Origin: a virus | DNA length: 64,000 nt | IMG/VR virus record: IMGVR_UViG_3300020152_000020 | Coordinates: 31,016-95,015 of that record | Strand: one strand, 5' to 3' | Shown: positions 32,612 to 39,975 of the stretch, piece after piece | How the letters are laid out: each line of letters begins with the position of its first letter | How positions within the stretch are numbered: the first letter of the stretch is position 1 | Program-made: the position numbers and the translations under genes | Notes under the pieces: generated by a model | Database searches by the model: none | Told to the model about the DNA's origin: nothing | Seen by the model: only the letters and a program-made list of their open reading frames with translations

Positions 32612-32695
32612 GTGCACGGTACGATTAATATGTGGGAAGAGAATAACGCTGACGGCACCGACACGGAGTGGGTGGCGAGCTACCGAAGGGAATGA
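32612..32695 (+). CDS. Short ORF, start uncertain
   Basis: GTG 32612 gives MHGTINMWEENNADGTDTEW and a basic end; the TGA stop lies in the palindrome at 32692. The frame is open back to 32567 with a protein-like reading (YYINVWFRRLRVKF) but no normal start codon, so the gene may use an unusual start or carry a frameshift against the ATG at 32563. Confidence 0.3.
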   Translation: MHGTINMWEENNADGTDTEWVASYRRE

Positions 32696-32706
32696 CACAA
32701 TGTCAA
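32692..32706. promoter_or_regulatory. 15-bp palindrome with embedded ATG
   Basis: ATGACACAATGTCAA between SD GAAGGG and the ATG-TCA start at 32700. Confidence 0.7.
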
Positions 32707-32942
32707 AGAAGAAAACGCGGGCGAAGGGCGGCTCCCGTCTTCTGGGTGTGGCTGGCTCTGACGGGCATACGCGGATCACGAACGGGCCGGGGTACACGTT
32801 GTCGGGCGGCGATAAAGAAACCCACGAGCGAATGCAGACGACGGCGGAAAAGTTTAACGAGCAGCTTCAGAAGAAGGGCAAACGGCTTGAAGACATCGGG
32901 CCGTCTGAGTTCCGGGACATGATTGGAGACGCGCAACGATGA
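32700..32942 (+). CDS. Unknown small protein starting inside the palindrome
   Basis: 80 aa, MSKKKTRAKGGSRLLGVAGS, then a helical C-terminus (HERMQTTAEKFNEQLQKKGK). SD GAAGGG sits just before the palindrome. It overlaps the next gene by 4 nt. No domain recognised. Confidence 0.6.
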   Translation: MSKKKTRAKGGSRLLGVAGSDGHTRITNGPGYTLSGGDKETHERMQTTAEKFNEQLQKKGKRLEDIGPSEFRDMIGDAQR

Positions 32943-33295
32943 TAACGAAATCGAAGACGGAGAAGGTTCACCCTGACCAGATGGAGTGTCTGGTTATGGT
33001 GTTCAAGGAAGGCACGCCTGCGATCCAGATGCAGATGCACGTGGACTACATCACGCAGTGGCCGGAGATGTACTCGTGCCAGCCTGTCAAGCCGGACTCG
33101 AAGATGGAGTGGGTGCGCCGGATGTTCCTGATCCGCTGCACGAAACAGCAAGTCGGCGGCGTCCCGGTCGCGACGTACCTGATCGACCGCATGAAGCAGT
33201 ACCCGTTCGTGGCCGACTGCTATGTCCATGAGCGCGTGTTGACGAATCCAGCGGCGGGTTCTCCGAAGGCCAAGGCCAAGCGCAAGGCGTCGTAA
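32939..33295 (+). CDS. Unknown protein
   Basis: 118 aa, ATGA overlap with the previous stop. A mixed alpha/beta core (MECLVMVFKEGTPAIQMQMHVDYITQWPEMYSC ... MEWVRRMFLIRCTKQQVGG) ends in a Lys/Ala tail (KAKAKRKAS). A T-rich run follows the stop but no stem is visible. Confidence 0.55.
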   Translation: MITKSKTEKVHPDQMECLVMVFKEGTPAIQMQMHVDYITQWPEMYSCQPVKPDSKMEWVRRMFLIRCTKQQVGGVPVATYLIDRMKQYPFVADCYVHERVLTNPAAGSPKAKAKRKAS

Positions 33296-33324
33296 TTTTT
33301 TTTTGTTCTCTGGGAGCTACTACG

Positions 33325-33852
33325 ATGACGGACTATGTGGCAGGGTTCCTTTTCAGCGAGGATCGAAGTCAGGTGGTGTTGATCCTCAAGGATCATCCCG
33401 AATTTCAGCGCGGGAAGTTCAACGCTATCGGCGGCAAGATCAGGCCGGGTGAGTCTCCGTTTCAGGCGATGCGCCGGGAGTTTCTCGAAGAAGCGGGTGT
33501 GGACATCCCGGAAGGACTCTGGGAACCGTCCGTTCTGCTGGCGGGCGACTGCTGGCGGGTCTTCACGTTCGCGGCGTACGGCGACGTTCGCAAGGCACGC
33601 ACTACCGAAGCCGAACAGGTGTACACCTTCCCGGTGTCGCACGTGTCGAATCTGCCGACGCTGCGGAACGTGCCCATGTTGATCGCGCTCTGTCTCGACG
33701 TGACGATCCACAAGCCGATCCTGTTGACGGACGCAGAGATCAGGAAGACGCCCGCCGACGTGACGAATGTGTTTCACAGGTTCGCGATGCCGTCTGAGGG
33801 GCCTGTGCTGGTCTCGCCGCCCGGCGATCCCGACGACGCGATGCACGGTTGA
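33325..33852 (+). CDS. Nudix hydrolase
   Basis: 175 aa. The Nudix box G-x5-E-x7-R-E-x2-E-E-x-G is complete: GGKIRPGESPFQAMRREFLE then EAG (residues about 36-58). A nucleoside-diphosphate-linked substrate such as an oxidised dNTP, ADP-ribose or NAD is expected; the sequence does not decide. It sits with other nucleotide-metabolism genes (HAD nucleotidase, kinase, ThyX). Its stop lies in an imperfect palindrome. Confidence 0.85.
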   Translation: MTDYVAGFLFSEDRSQVVLILKDHPEFQRGKFNAIGGKIRPGESPFQAMRREFLEEAGVDIPEGLWEPSVLLAGDCWRVFTFAAYGDVRKARTTEAEQVYTFPVSHVSNLPTLRNVPMLIALCLDVTIHKPILLTDAEIRKTPADVTNVFHRFAMPSEGPVLVSPPGDPDDAMHG

Positions 33853-33863
33853 CACAAGGTTAA
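33849..33863. promoter_or_regulatory. Imperfect 15-bp palindrome
   Basis: TTGACACAAGGTTAA, containing the stop at 33850-33852. It is followed by AAAGGAG, the SD of the next gene. Confidence 0.5.
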
Positions 33864-33881
33864 CGCAAAGGAGCGCACGCG

Positions 33882-34352
33882 ATGGGTGTCCCGATTCGCA
33901 AAGGCAAAGTGACTACGGGGGTGGTGGGCAAGCTCGCCGCTCTCAAGTCGTCCCGGTTCGACGTGACGGAGCCAGCGCCGCCAGCGAAGCGCGGGGGTCA
34001 TCGGAAGCCGGGCCTGTGGTTCTCGAAGATGAAGGTCGAAGTGCAGACCGTGAAGGGGCAGCACAAGTCGCCGTGCTGGGTCTGCGAGGAAAAGCCGAAG
34101 GATCGGCGCTTGGCGGTCATGCAGGGTTCGGGGCGGCACGGCTGGACCGAAGTGTACTGCATCGCCTGCGGACTACAGTGGCTTCAGAACAAACGCAAAG
34201 AGGCCGCGAATGCGTGGGAGTTGCTGGGCACCGGGTCTGGCTGTATCCGCGAGGATTTGGTGTACTCCGTTAAACGGGGCGGCGAGACGCTCTCGATCCC
34301 GCAGCCGAAACGGGCCGACAAAGCAAAGGGTGAGGCCGATGACGGGCAATGA
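33882..34352 (+). CDS. Zinc-ribbon protein with MG(V/L)P N-terminus
   Basis: 156 aa. Opens MGVPIRKGKVTTGVVGKL, similar to the protein at 35457 (MGLPVKKTGVTTPVRKG). CWVC (about 66-69) and CIAC (about 92-95) give a zinc ribbon; between them RLAVMQGSGRHGWTEVY. Function unknown. Confidence 0.6.
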   Translation: MGVPIRKGKVTTGVVGKLAALKSSRFDVTEPAPPAKRGGHRKPGLWFSKMKVEVQTVKGQHKSPCWVCEEKPKDRRLAVMQGSGRHGWTEVYCIACGLQWLQNKRKEAANAWELLGTGSGCIREDLVYSVKRGGETLSIPQPKRADKAKGEADDGQ

Positions 34353-34605
34353 TTTTCTGCGGTTCGAGTTCATGTCGATGGTGGACATTTATCTCGTGAA
34401 ATCGCCGCACATTCAGTCGCTCACGGCGCTGAACATCTTCGATCAGGCGCGCTTCGTGGACCCGGACTGCCTTGACACGACGAACTTGATGGAGAAGGTG
34501 GTCGAGTTCTGTGACTACTACCGGGAACAACTGGCTGCGAAGAAGGCGCGGACGGCGTTCGAGAAGCCGCGCCCGCTGTGGATCAAGTTCATCTACGAAA
34601 CGTGA
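34339..34605 (+). CDS. Unknown small protein
   Basis: 88 aa, SD AAAGGGTGAGG, overlapping the previous gene by 14 nt. Helical, with conserved-looking aromatic patches (FLRFEFMSMVDIYLVKSPHI, PRPLWIKFIYET). No domain recognised. Confidence 0.5.
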   Translation: MTGNDFLRFEFMSMVDIYLVKSPHIQSLTALNIFDQARFVDPDCLDTTNLMEKVVEFCDYYREQLAAKKARTAFEKPRPLWIKFIYET

Positions 34606-34614
34606 GTGTGACGA

Positions 34615-34821
34615 ATGCCTCTGAACGTATCACCGGACAAGTTCGACGACGTGGAGATTCTTGTGCGGACCTTCCCGTGGTGGAAGCGGGCGGTCGCGTG
34701 GTGTCTCTGGAAGACACCGATCCGGCTGCTGCTCCGGCGTCGCTTTGTCAATCCGTATGGTTTCGTAATTGGCATAGTGCGAGTAAAAAATTCCAACCCG
34801 CCGCATAATGCGAAAAAATAA
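34615..34821 (+). CDS. Small hydrophobic protein
   Basis: 68 aa. The Trp-rich middle (FPWWKRAVAWCLWKTPIRLLL) followed by YGFVIGIVRV could be membrane associated. No signal peptide and no known family. Last gene before a promoter. Confidence 0.45.
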   Translation: MPLNVSPDKFDDVEILVRTFPWWKRAVAWCLWKTPIRLLLRRRFVNPYGFVIGIVRVKNSNPPHNAKK

Positions 34822-34850
34822 GTTGCGTCCCTGTAAAAATTAGCTAACGT
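34801..34850 (+). promoter_or_regulatory. Promoter with upstream hairpin/A-tract element
   Basis: CCGC-ATAAT-GCGAAAAAATA (34801-34820) precedes TTGCGT (34823-34828), 16-nt spacer, TAACGT (34845-34850). A TGCCG/CGGCA hairpin follows in the leader. It drives the HAD nucleotidase gene. Confidence 0.45.
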
Positions 34851-34896
34851 TCGTTTTGGCGATTGCCGAAACGGCATACAGGAGATTGGCTACATA

Positions 34897-35457
34897 ATGC
34901 CCAAACCCTTGATCTATTTGGACATGGATGGTGTCTGCACCGACTTTGTGTCAGCCGCGCTCCGGCTTCACGGCGTGGAGCCAGAGGCGTTCCTCGCCCG
35001 GTGGCCTGAAGGGCAGTTCGACATGGCTACGGTCATGGGTATCTCTCAAAACGCATTCTGGAAACCGATAGGCAAAGCCGGGCATGAGTTCTGGACCGGG
35101 CTTGAGGCGTATCCGTGGTTCATTGAGTTGTTCGGCGTCTGCAACCAGATCGCGGACGTGGCGTTCCTCACGTCGCCGTCACTCGACCCGTTCGCCGCGT
35201 CCGGTAAGGTCGCGTGGCTTCAGGAACGGTTCGGAACCGGGTTCCGCGCCTACAACATCACAAACCAGAAGTGGCGCTGCGCGCGTCCGAACGCGATCCT
35301 GATTGACGATCATCCCGATCACTGCACGGAGTTTCGTGAGCACGGCGGGCAGGCTGTTCTTTTCCCGGCGATCTGGAATAAGCGCCGCCCGAAGGGTTCG
35401 TTCCCGCTCGCGCTGGTCATCAGCGAAATTCGGGCTGCGGTCAGAAAGGTTTCCTAA
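34897..35457 (+). CDS. HAD-family 5'(3')-deoxyribonucleotidase-like protein
   Basis: 186 aa. DMDGVCTDF (9-17) is the HAD nucleophile motif I, LTSPS (about 90) motif II, a Lys near residue 125 and AILIDDHPDHC (about 134-144) motifs III/IV. Length and the D-M-D-G-V opening fit phage deoxyribonucleotidases that dephosphorylate dNMPs. It fits with ThyX and the kinase gene nearby in dNTP pool control. Confidence 0.8.
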   Translation: MPKPLIYLDMDGVCTDFVSAALRLHGVEPEAFLARWPEGQFDMATVMGISQNAFWKPIGKAGHEFWTGLEAYPWFIELFGVCNQIADVAFLTSPSLDPFAASGKVAWLQERFGTGFRAYNITNQKWRCARPNAILIDDHPDHCTEFREHGGQAVLFPAIWNKRRPKGSFPLALVISEIRAAVRKVS

Positions 35458-35816
35458 TGGGTCTGCCAGTGAAGAAGACCGGGGTGACGACTCCGGTTCG
35501 GAAGGGTCCGGCTGTCGTGGCGGCTCCGGCTAAGGCTGCTACGACGCTCAATCGCACGGTGCCGGACAAGGACACGAAGCCGCCGTACCACGTGAACCAG
35601 TGGGGGAAGATCAACGATCCGCACTGGTTCGATGTCCGGCTGCTGGTCCCGCGTGCGTCAGGTGAGGGGCATGATTGCCTGTTTGTGGCGGTGAAGGGAG
35701 ACACGCCAGAGAAACGGGCTGAGGCGCTGAAGACGGCGTTGCTGCGGATCGCGAACATGCGTGAAGCCATTGCTGCGGAGTACCTGAAGTTCCTCAACGA
35801 AGGGTCAGACCGTTGA
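35457..35816 (+). CDS. Unknown protein with MG(V/L)P N-terminus
   Basis: 119 aa, start overlaps the previous stop (TAATG). N-terminus MGLPVKKTGVTTPVRKG resembles the protein at 33882. A disordered Ala/Pro segment leads to a small domain (VNQWGKINDPHWFDVRLLVPRA ... DCLFVAVKGDTPEKRAEALKTALLRIANM). Its stop codon is part of a palindrome copy. Confidence 0.55.
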   Translation: MGLPVKKTGVTTPVRKGPAVVAAPAKAATTLNRTVPDKDTKPPYHVNQWGKINDPHWFDVRLLVPRASGEGHDCLFVAVKGDTPEKRAEALKTALLRIANMREAIAAEYLKFLNEGSDR

Positions 35817-35827
35817 CATTGTGTTAA
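35813..35827. promoter_or_regulatory. 15-bp palindrome (operator-like)
   Basis: TTGACATTGTGTTAA, sharing the TGA stop at 35814-35816, followed 53 bp later by the next gene. TGTAAG downstream may be a weak -10. Confidence 0.75.
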
Positions 35828-35880
35828 CGAGACGGTTGTAAGCTGGGGGCGGAAGGCAATGTTCATCATAAGGGTGGTTA

Positions 35881-36330
35881 ATGAAGGCGAAAGTCACCGT
35901 GGTGTCGGAAGAGGACGGTGCGCAGCTACAGATTGAGGAACGTGAGTCTTCTGTCACGCTGCGTCTCGTGGATTTTGAAACGAATGGGATGGTCGCAAAT
36001 ATAACGTGTCGGAAGGGTATCGCTCTTGAGTCGTTCCGGGGGTTCCTGCGAAGTCTGTCTGCCTGCGAAGACGTTTACACGGAAATGCTCGAAGGGCATC
36101 TGCGCAAACCAGACCCGAAGCAGAAGGTGCGCTCTGGGTCGCTGAAGGATCGAATGAAGAAAGGTCAGGTAAATGGAAAAGGAAGGCAAGGGGTTCTTTC
36201 TGACGCTGCCGAAGGCGAACGATACGGTGGTGGGGCCGCTACCGAACCGCCTGCATCTCGTGTCATTTACGGGGTCGCATGGGGTCGGAAAATCGACACT
36301 GATCCGGGAGTTGCACAAGCGGTTGAATAA
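35881..36330 (+). CDS. Unknown protein with SLKDRM motif and long 3' overlap
   Basis: 149 aa. Residues 1-85 look folded (VTVVSEEDGAQLQIEERESSVTLRLVDFETNGMV). SGSLKDRMKKGQ (about 84-96) repeats the SLKDRM peptide of RecA and SSB. From 36173 the frame overlaps the P-loop kinase by 158 nt and becomes Gly/Ala/Pro-rich; the natural end may be near there. Confidence 0.5.
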   Translation: MKAKVTVVSEEDGAQLQIEERESSVTLRLVDFETNGMVANITCRKGIALESFRGFLRSLSACEDVYTEMLEGHLRKPDPKQKVRSGSLKDRMKKGQVNGKGRQGVLSDAAEGERYGGGAATEPPASRVIYGVAWGRKIDTDPGVAQAVE

Positions 36331-37015
36331 CATGGGCGGGGACGTAAATGCGTTGATCGTCCCGTCCGCGTCGTCGGTCTGGTTCTCGCAGCAGCAGACA
36401 CAAACGCCCGAACTGAAAAAGTACGACGATCTCGACACTCTGACGCTCCCGGCGTCGGCTCTGGTCACGGGTGTCAGCACGGCTCCGATCCAAGACGTTA
36501 CGCTCCGGGTGAAGATGCAGGTTGAGTTGCCGACCGTTATGCGTGGGCTGATCGCCGATCAGGTGTCGTACGTCCACGAGCACGTCCCGGCTACCCGGCG
36601 CGGCGTTCAAACGTATCTGCTCGTGGATCGCTGGTTCGTGGACATCATGGCGTACACGAGCCTGAAGGTGCAGGACCCGGTGCTCGCGCGTGATATCAAC
36701 AATGAAGCGCGGTCGCAGGAACGGCAGTTGTTCCAGTGGCTGCTACATCAGTGCATCACGCACGGGCACCAGCTTTACATGACGCACGTGCTGATCCCGG
36801 CGAAAGCCTGCGACTTCAAGGCCGCAGACGACAAGCCGAACCGTGGAACCGACGACGCTCGCAGTTGGGAGTTCTTTGCGGATCGGCACGTGTTCGAGAC
36901 GATGATTCCGTCGCGGGTGATGTCGATTTCGCGCTCGCCTCTGGAAGAACGGGTGAGTGACGTGCTCGCCCGGATTCAGACGCCGTACGCTGGCAAGGAA
37001 TGGATGGGCGGCTGA
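36173..37015 (+). CDS. P-loop kinase, dNMP-kinase-like
   Basis: 280 aa. LVSFTGSHGVGKSTLIRELHKRL contains Walker A GSHGVGKS (about 35-42). LLVDRWFVDIMAY (about 150-162) resembles the D-R-(W/Y) motif of thymidylate and deoxynucleoside kinases. The length exceeds simple dTMP kinases, with an insert at residues 65-125. Next to ThyX and a nucleotidase, a nucleotide-phosphorylating role is most likely; an AAA-like regulatory ATPase is possible. Confidence 0.65.
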   Translation: MEKEGKGFFLTLPKANDTVVGPLPNRLHLVSFTGSHGVGKSTLIRELHKRLNNMGGDVNALIVPSASSVWFSQQQTQTPELKKYDDLDTLTLPASALVTGVSTAPIQDVTLRVKMQVELPTVMRGLIADQVSYVHEHVPATRRGVQTYLLVDRWFVDIMAYTSLKVQDPVLARDINNEARSQERQLFQWLLHQCITHGHQLYMTHVLIPAKACDFKAADDKPNRGTDDARSWEFFADRHVFETMIPSRVMSISRSPLEERVSDVLARIQTPYAGKEWMGG

Positions 37016-37060
37016 TCGGTCGCTCTGTTTTTGGTGGGGACTTTTTTAGAAGGGGATTCC

Positions 37061-38293
37061 ATGAATTTGATTGACCCGAATATCCGGGCGCGGCTGGTGT
37101 ACGACGGGCAGTACCTGAACGTCCCGGACGAGATGAAGCCGAAGTGCGCTGACTTCCGGGAACTGATGGATCGCAAGAAGCAGCTTCAAGGATCGAACGA
37201 AGAGAAGCTGTGCGAACTGGCTGGGCGCATCTGCTACGATTCGCTGGGCGGGGGCCGGAACAGCGAGGCGTACTGGCAGCATATCCGGGAAGTCGGGCAT
37301 CTGTCGGTGATTGAGCACGCGCGCTTCACCGTCGCCTTTGACATCCGGTCGCTGGCTGACGCGCTCGCGTTTCTGAACCGCAAGGGCGTGTGGGTGAACA
37401 TCGAAGAGAACCATCTCCCCGCGCACGCGAACGAACCGGACACGTTGCGGGCCACGGTGAATCTGCGCACGCTGCTCGAATGGAACAAGTGGACGGAGCG
37501 CATCGGCGGGCCGTACAAGTCCAACGGTGATCGCGTGGGGCAGGCGCTGTACTCCGTCGTGCAGCCGTTCGTGCCGCTGATTCTGCCGATTGATGATCCG
37601 CGCGTGGTGCCGCAGGGCAATTCGATGCGTCTGCCCGCCCGGCTGGTCGCGCCGAAGGACAACGAAGAACGGTACGTGTCGTTGTACCTCTCCGGCTCGC
37701 GCGGGTTCTCGCATGAGCAGGTCCGGCACCGGATGTCGATGTCCCAGCGCAGCACGCGCTACGTTGACGAGAACGAATCGCCGTACGTCGAGCATCCGAA
37801 CACGGTTCAGTTGCTCGACCGCCTCAACCGTAACGAAAGCCGGGGGCAGTACGAGAAGATCAAGGGGGCATTGGACAAGGCCAAGGATACGGCGCGCGAG
37901 GCGTACGTCCTGCTCGCGGCGCAACTCGAATCGGCTCTGTTCGACCAGATGGTCGTGCAGAAGGGTGTTGATCGGATCGAAGTCGAGGCCGACCGGAAGC
38001 TGATGGTCGCCATGTGTAAGAGCACGGCGCGCAAGCAGGCGCGTGGTGCGGCTCGCGGGTATCTGGGCAACGCGCTACTGACCGAAATGATTTACACGGC
38101 ATCGGTCGCTGAGTGGCGTGGGATCATCGCGCTCCGGCTCCACGAGGCTGCGGACGCGGAGATTCGCGTGCTGTACGCTGAAGTGCTGCGGGAGTTGAAG
38201 CGGTCGCAGTACGCGCGGGAGTTCAACGACATGAACATGATCCCGTCGCCGGACGGGCTGGGCTGGGTTCTGGGCGAACCGCGCGAGCAGTAA
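37061..38293 (+). CDS. thyX: FAD-dependent thymidylate synthase
   Basis: 410 aa, ATG 37061 with AAGGGG upstream. GRICYDS, REVGHLSVIEHARFTVAFDI and EQVRHRMSMSQRSTRY (about residue 220-235) are ThyX hallmarks. The usual signature RHR-x7-S is RHR-x6-S here, one residue short. The protein is much longer than the usual 230-260 aa, with an N-terminal extension and an insert at about 110-190. It makes dTMP from dUMP with FAD and methylene-THF and would supply thymidine for phage DNA. Confidence 0.87.
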   Translation: MNLIDPNIRARLVYDGQYLNVPDEMKPKCADFRELMDRKKQLQGSNEEKLCELAGRICYDSLGGGRNSEAYWQHIREVGHLSVIEHARFTVAFDIRSLADALAFLNRKGVWVNIEENHLPAHANEPDTLRATVNLRTLLEWNKWTERIGGPYKSNGDRVGQALYSVVQPFVPLILPIDDPRVVPQGNSMRLPARLVAPKDNEERYVSLYLSGSRGFSHEQVRHRMSMSQRSTRYVDENESPYVEHPNTVQLLDRLNRNESRGQYEKIKGALDKAKDTAREAYVLLAAQLESALFDQMVVQKGVDRIEVEADRKLMVAMCKSTARKQARGAARGYLGNALLTEMIYTASVAEWRGIIALRLHEAADAEIRVLYAEVLRELKRSQYAREFNDMNMIPSPDGLGWVLGEPREQ

Positions 38294-38500
38294 CCGGGCA
38301 AGACAGCGGCGTGGCGTGCCGGGGGCCTAAGCCAAGGCGTCTCTCCCCGGCATACAAAAACGGCTCGTGCACGGGCTTCATGCGTCACAGGCTAAGTGAG
38401 GGCGATAACGCGGAACTGGTGAGCACGTTTGGTCGGCGACCGTGGTAAACCGGAGCACCCGGTACGAGTCGCCGACCCGCTGTCTTGAAAGGGTGGAAAC
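38294..38500 (+). ncRNA. Candidate structured noncoding RNA or leader
   Basis: 207 nt without a supported gene but full of inverted repeats. TGCCGGGG (38317-38324) pairs with CCCCGGCA (38345-38352) with a GCCT/AGGC inner pairing. CGTGC pairs with GCACG around 38366 and 38423. GGTCGGCGAC (38431-38440) pairs perfectly with GTCGCCGACC (38468-38477), enclosing an ACCGG/CCGGT hairpin. There is no T-run, so it is not a simple terminator. It could be a riboswitch-like leader of the 38501 gene or an independent RNA. I recognise no known family. Confidence 0.4.
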
Positions 38501-39178
38501 ATGATCGAAGTCGTGGTGAAGGCTCCAAGCAAAGGCGGGAAGACGACCGTGGCGCAGGTGATCTTGCAGGCGCTACAGAAGTACGGCGTGGCGAACTTGA
38601 AGGTCTCCGACCCGGACTTGAACCGGAATTTCCTGCGCCCGGAGAAGGTCGAACTGGCAATGCGGAACTTGGTCGCGTCCGGGCTGTCGGTGGAACTGGC
38701 GACGGAGCAGACTCCGAAGCCGACCGCGCCGCCGCCGTCGTATCCGCCCGGCTTGTACAAGCTCCGGCTGATCCTCGCTGTCCTGTCGTTCGCTGAAGAC
38801 GAGAACGATCCTGAGCCTGTCCGCATCAAGTGGGTTTCGCGGGACGTGTTGGTCCCGGTCGCGCACGACGGTCTGGTTCTGAAGGTTGGCGGGCGGGGTT
38901 GGTTGCTCGATTACACGGAGTTTGACGTTGACCGCTCTGAGTACGTGTCGGTTCAACATCTCTGTGGGTGCAAACACACGGTCGAGTCGCTGCTGAAAGA
39001 CGGCTGGCAGCGCGTGTGCGACTTGCGGAGTGAAGACATCGACCGCTACAGCGCGCTGGTGCTTGAGCAGCACGGCCAGTGTGTGCTAGAAAATGTTCAA
39101 GCCAGTCTGAACGTCGATTCTGAAGACGACGAAGAGGAAGATGAAGACGGGGACGGCGAAGGGCCGAACCTGAACTGA
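38501..39178 (+). CDS. P-loop protein of unknown function
   Basis: 225 aa, SD AAAGGGTGG. N-terminal EVVVKAPSKGGKTTVAQVILQAL holds a P-loop-like K-G-G-K-T-T at residues 11-16. The middle has a Cys cluster (HLCGCKHTVESLL) and the end is a run of Asp/Glu. Walker B is not obvious, so ATPase activity is uncertain. It follows the structured region at 38294. Confidence 0.55.
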   Translation: MIEVVVKAPSKGGKTTVAQVILQALQKYGVANLKVSDPDLNRNFLRPEKVELAMRNLVASGLSVELATEQTPKPTAPPPSYPPGLYKLRLILAVLSFAEDENDPEPVRIKWVSRDVLVPVAHDGLVLKVGGRGWLLDYTEFDVDRSEYVSVQHLCGCKHTVESLLKDGWQRVCDLRSEDIDRYSALVLEQHGQCVLENVQASLNVDSEDDEEEDEDGDGEGPNLN

Positions 39179-39192
39179 AGCGAGGGGATCAA

Positions 39193-39384
39193 ATGGCAAA
39201 CGATACGTTGTCGAAGTTGCTGTCGTCGATGGACCTGCCCGCGCACAGAAAGATGTCCCGGTCGCCGGACAATCTGCGCTGGCTTTTGAAGAACTTGGGC
39301 GCTAGAAATTCGCAGAACCCGAACTACAACGCCGCGCTCGCGGAAGTGCGGGCTGAAGCTGAAAACCAGAACGTGTCTGTCTGA
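39193..39384 (+). CDS. Small unknown protein
   Basis: 63 aa, SD AGGGG. Helical: DTLSKLLSSMDLPAHRKMSR, then LRWLLKNLGARNSQNPNYNA. No family recognised. Confidence 0.5.
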   Translation: MANDTLSKLLSSMDLPAHRKMSRSPDNLRWLLKNLGARNSQNPNYNAALAEVRAEAENQNVSV

Positions 39385-39409
39385 CCATCGGTCAGGCGAA
39401 GGGGGTCGA

Positions 39410-39886
39410 GTGGCAAAAAATCATACCATTTCCGGGGTGATCGCGGTCGGTGGCGCGCAGCAGCCGCAGACGCCGCCTAACACCACACCGCCACCGCCGA
39501 ACGCGGCGGGCGGGCCTGTCCGGTTCGTCTTCAAGTCGGAGCAATACTACGATCAGCGGGGTGGCCGCGTTGAGCACCGCGTACTGATCTCTGGCGCGTT
39601 CCCGCCGAACTGCCCGCCGTTCTGGGGGCACGTGACGGTGCGCGTGGAAACGCCGGAAGGACTGCTGAACGAACAGATGCAGTTCCCGATTGAAGGGGCT
39701 ACTACGCTTGAAGAAGCGTTCGCCCGGTTCGAGCCTGCGTTGCAGGCCGCTGCCGAACGACGGCGGCAGGAATTGATGAAGCGTTATCACGGGCCGCAAC
39801 TGGCCGTACCGGGGGTGAACATGCCCGCTGGGATGCGTCTTCCGCCCGCTCCCCAGAAGAAGTCGGGCCTGATTATCCCGCCCTAG
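39410..39886 (+). CDS. Unknown Pro-rich protein
   Basis: 158 aa from GTG 39410 (SD AAGGGGG). A Gln/Pro/Thr-rich disordered segment (residues 15-35) precedes a beta-rich domain (VRFVFKSEQYYDQRGGRVEHRVLISGAF ... HVTVRVETPEGLLN) and a Pro-rich tail. It ends before a terminator. Confidence 0.5.
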   Translation: MAKNHTISGVIAVGGAQQPQTPPNTTPPPPNAAGGPVRFVFKSEQYYDQRGGRVEHRVLISGAFPPNCPPFWGHVTVRVETPEGLLNEQMQFPIEGATTLEEAFARFEPALQAAAERRRQELMKRYHGPQLAVPGVNMPAGMRLPPAPQKKSGLIIPP

Positions 39887-39918
39887 TATTTTCTCGCGCT
39901 CTCCAAGAAAGAAGTTGC

Positions 39919-39950
39919 AATATGCCGCGTCATGCGGCATATTTGTTTTT
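39919..39950 (+). terminator. Rho-independent terminator abutting an operator
   Basis: A perfect 10-bp stem AATATGCCGC (39919-39928) with GCGGCATATT (39934-39943), 5-nt loop, then TGTTTTT that runs into the palindrome at 39949. Confidence 0.8.
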
Positions 39951-39963
39951 GACACAATGTCAA
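39949..39963. promoter_or_regulatory. 15-bp palindrome (perfect)
   Basis: TTGACACAATGTCAA, a fully symmetric pair of arms, directly after the terminator and before SD AAGGGGGG. Confidence 0.8.
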
Positions 39964-39975
39964 AGGGGGGCAGCG

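Noticed and set aside
38294-38500. Group I intron next to thymidylate synthase, as in T4 td
   Set aside because: The thyX reading frame is complete and uninterrupted, and no conserved intron core is visible.
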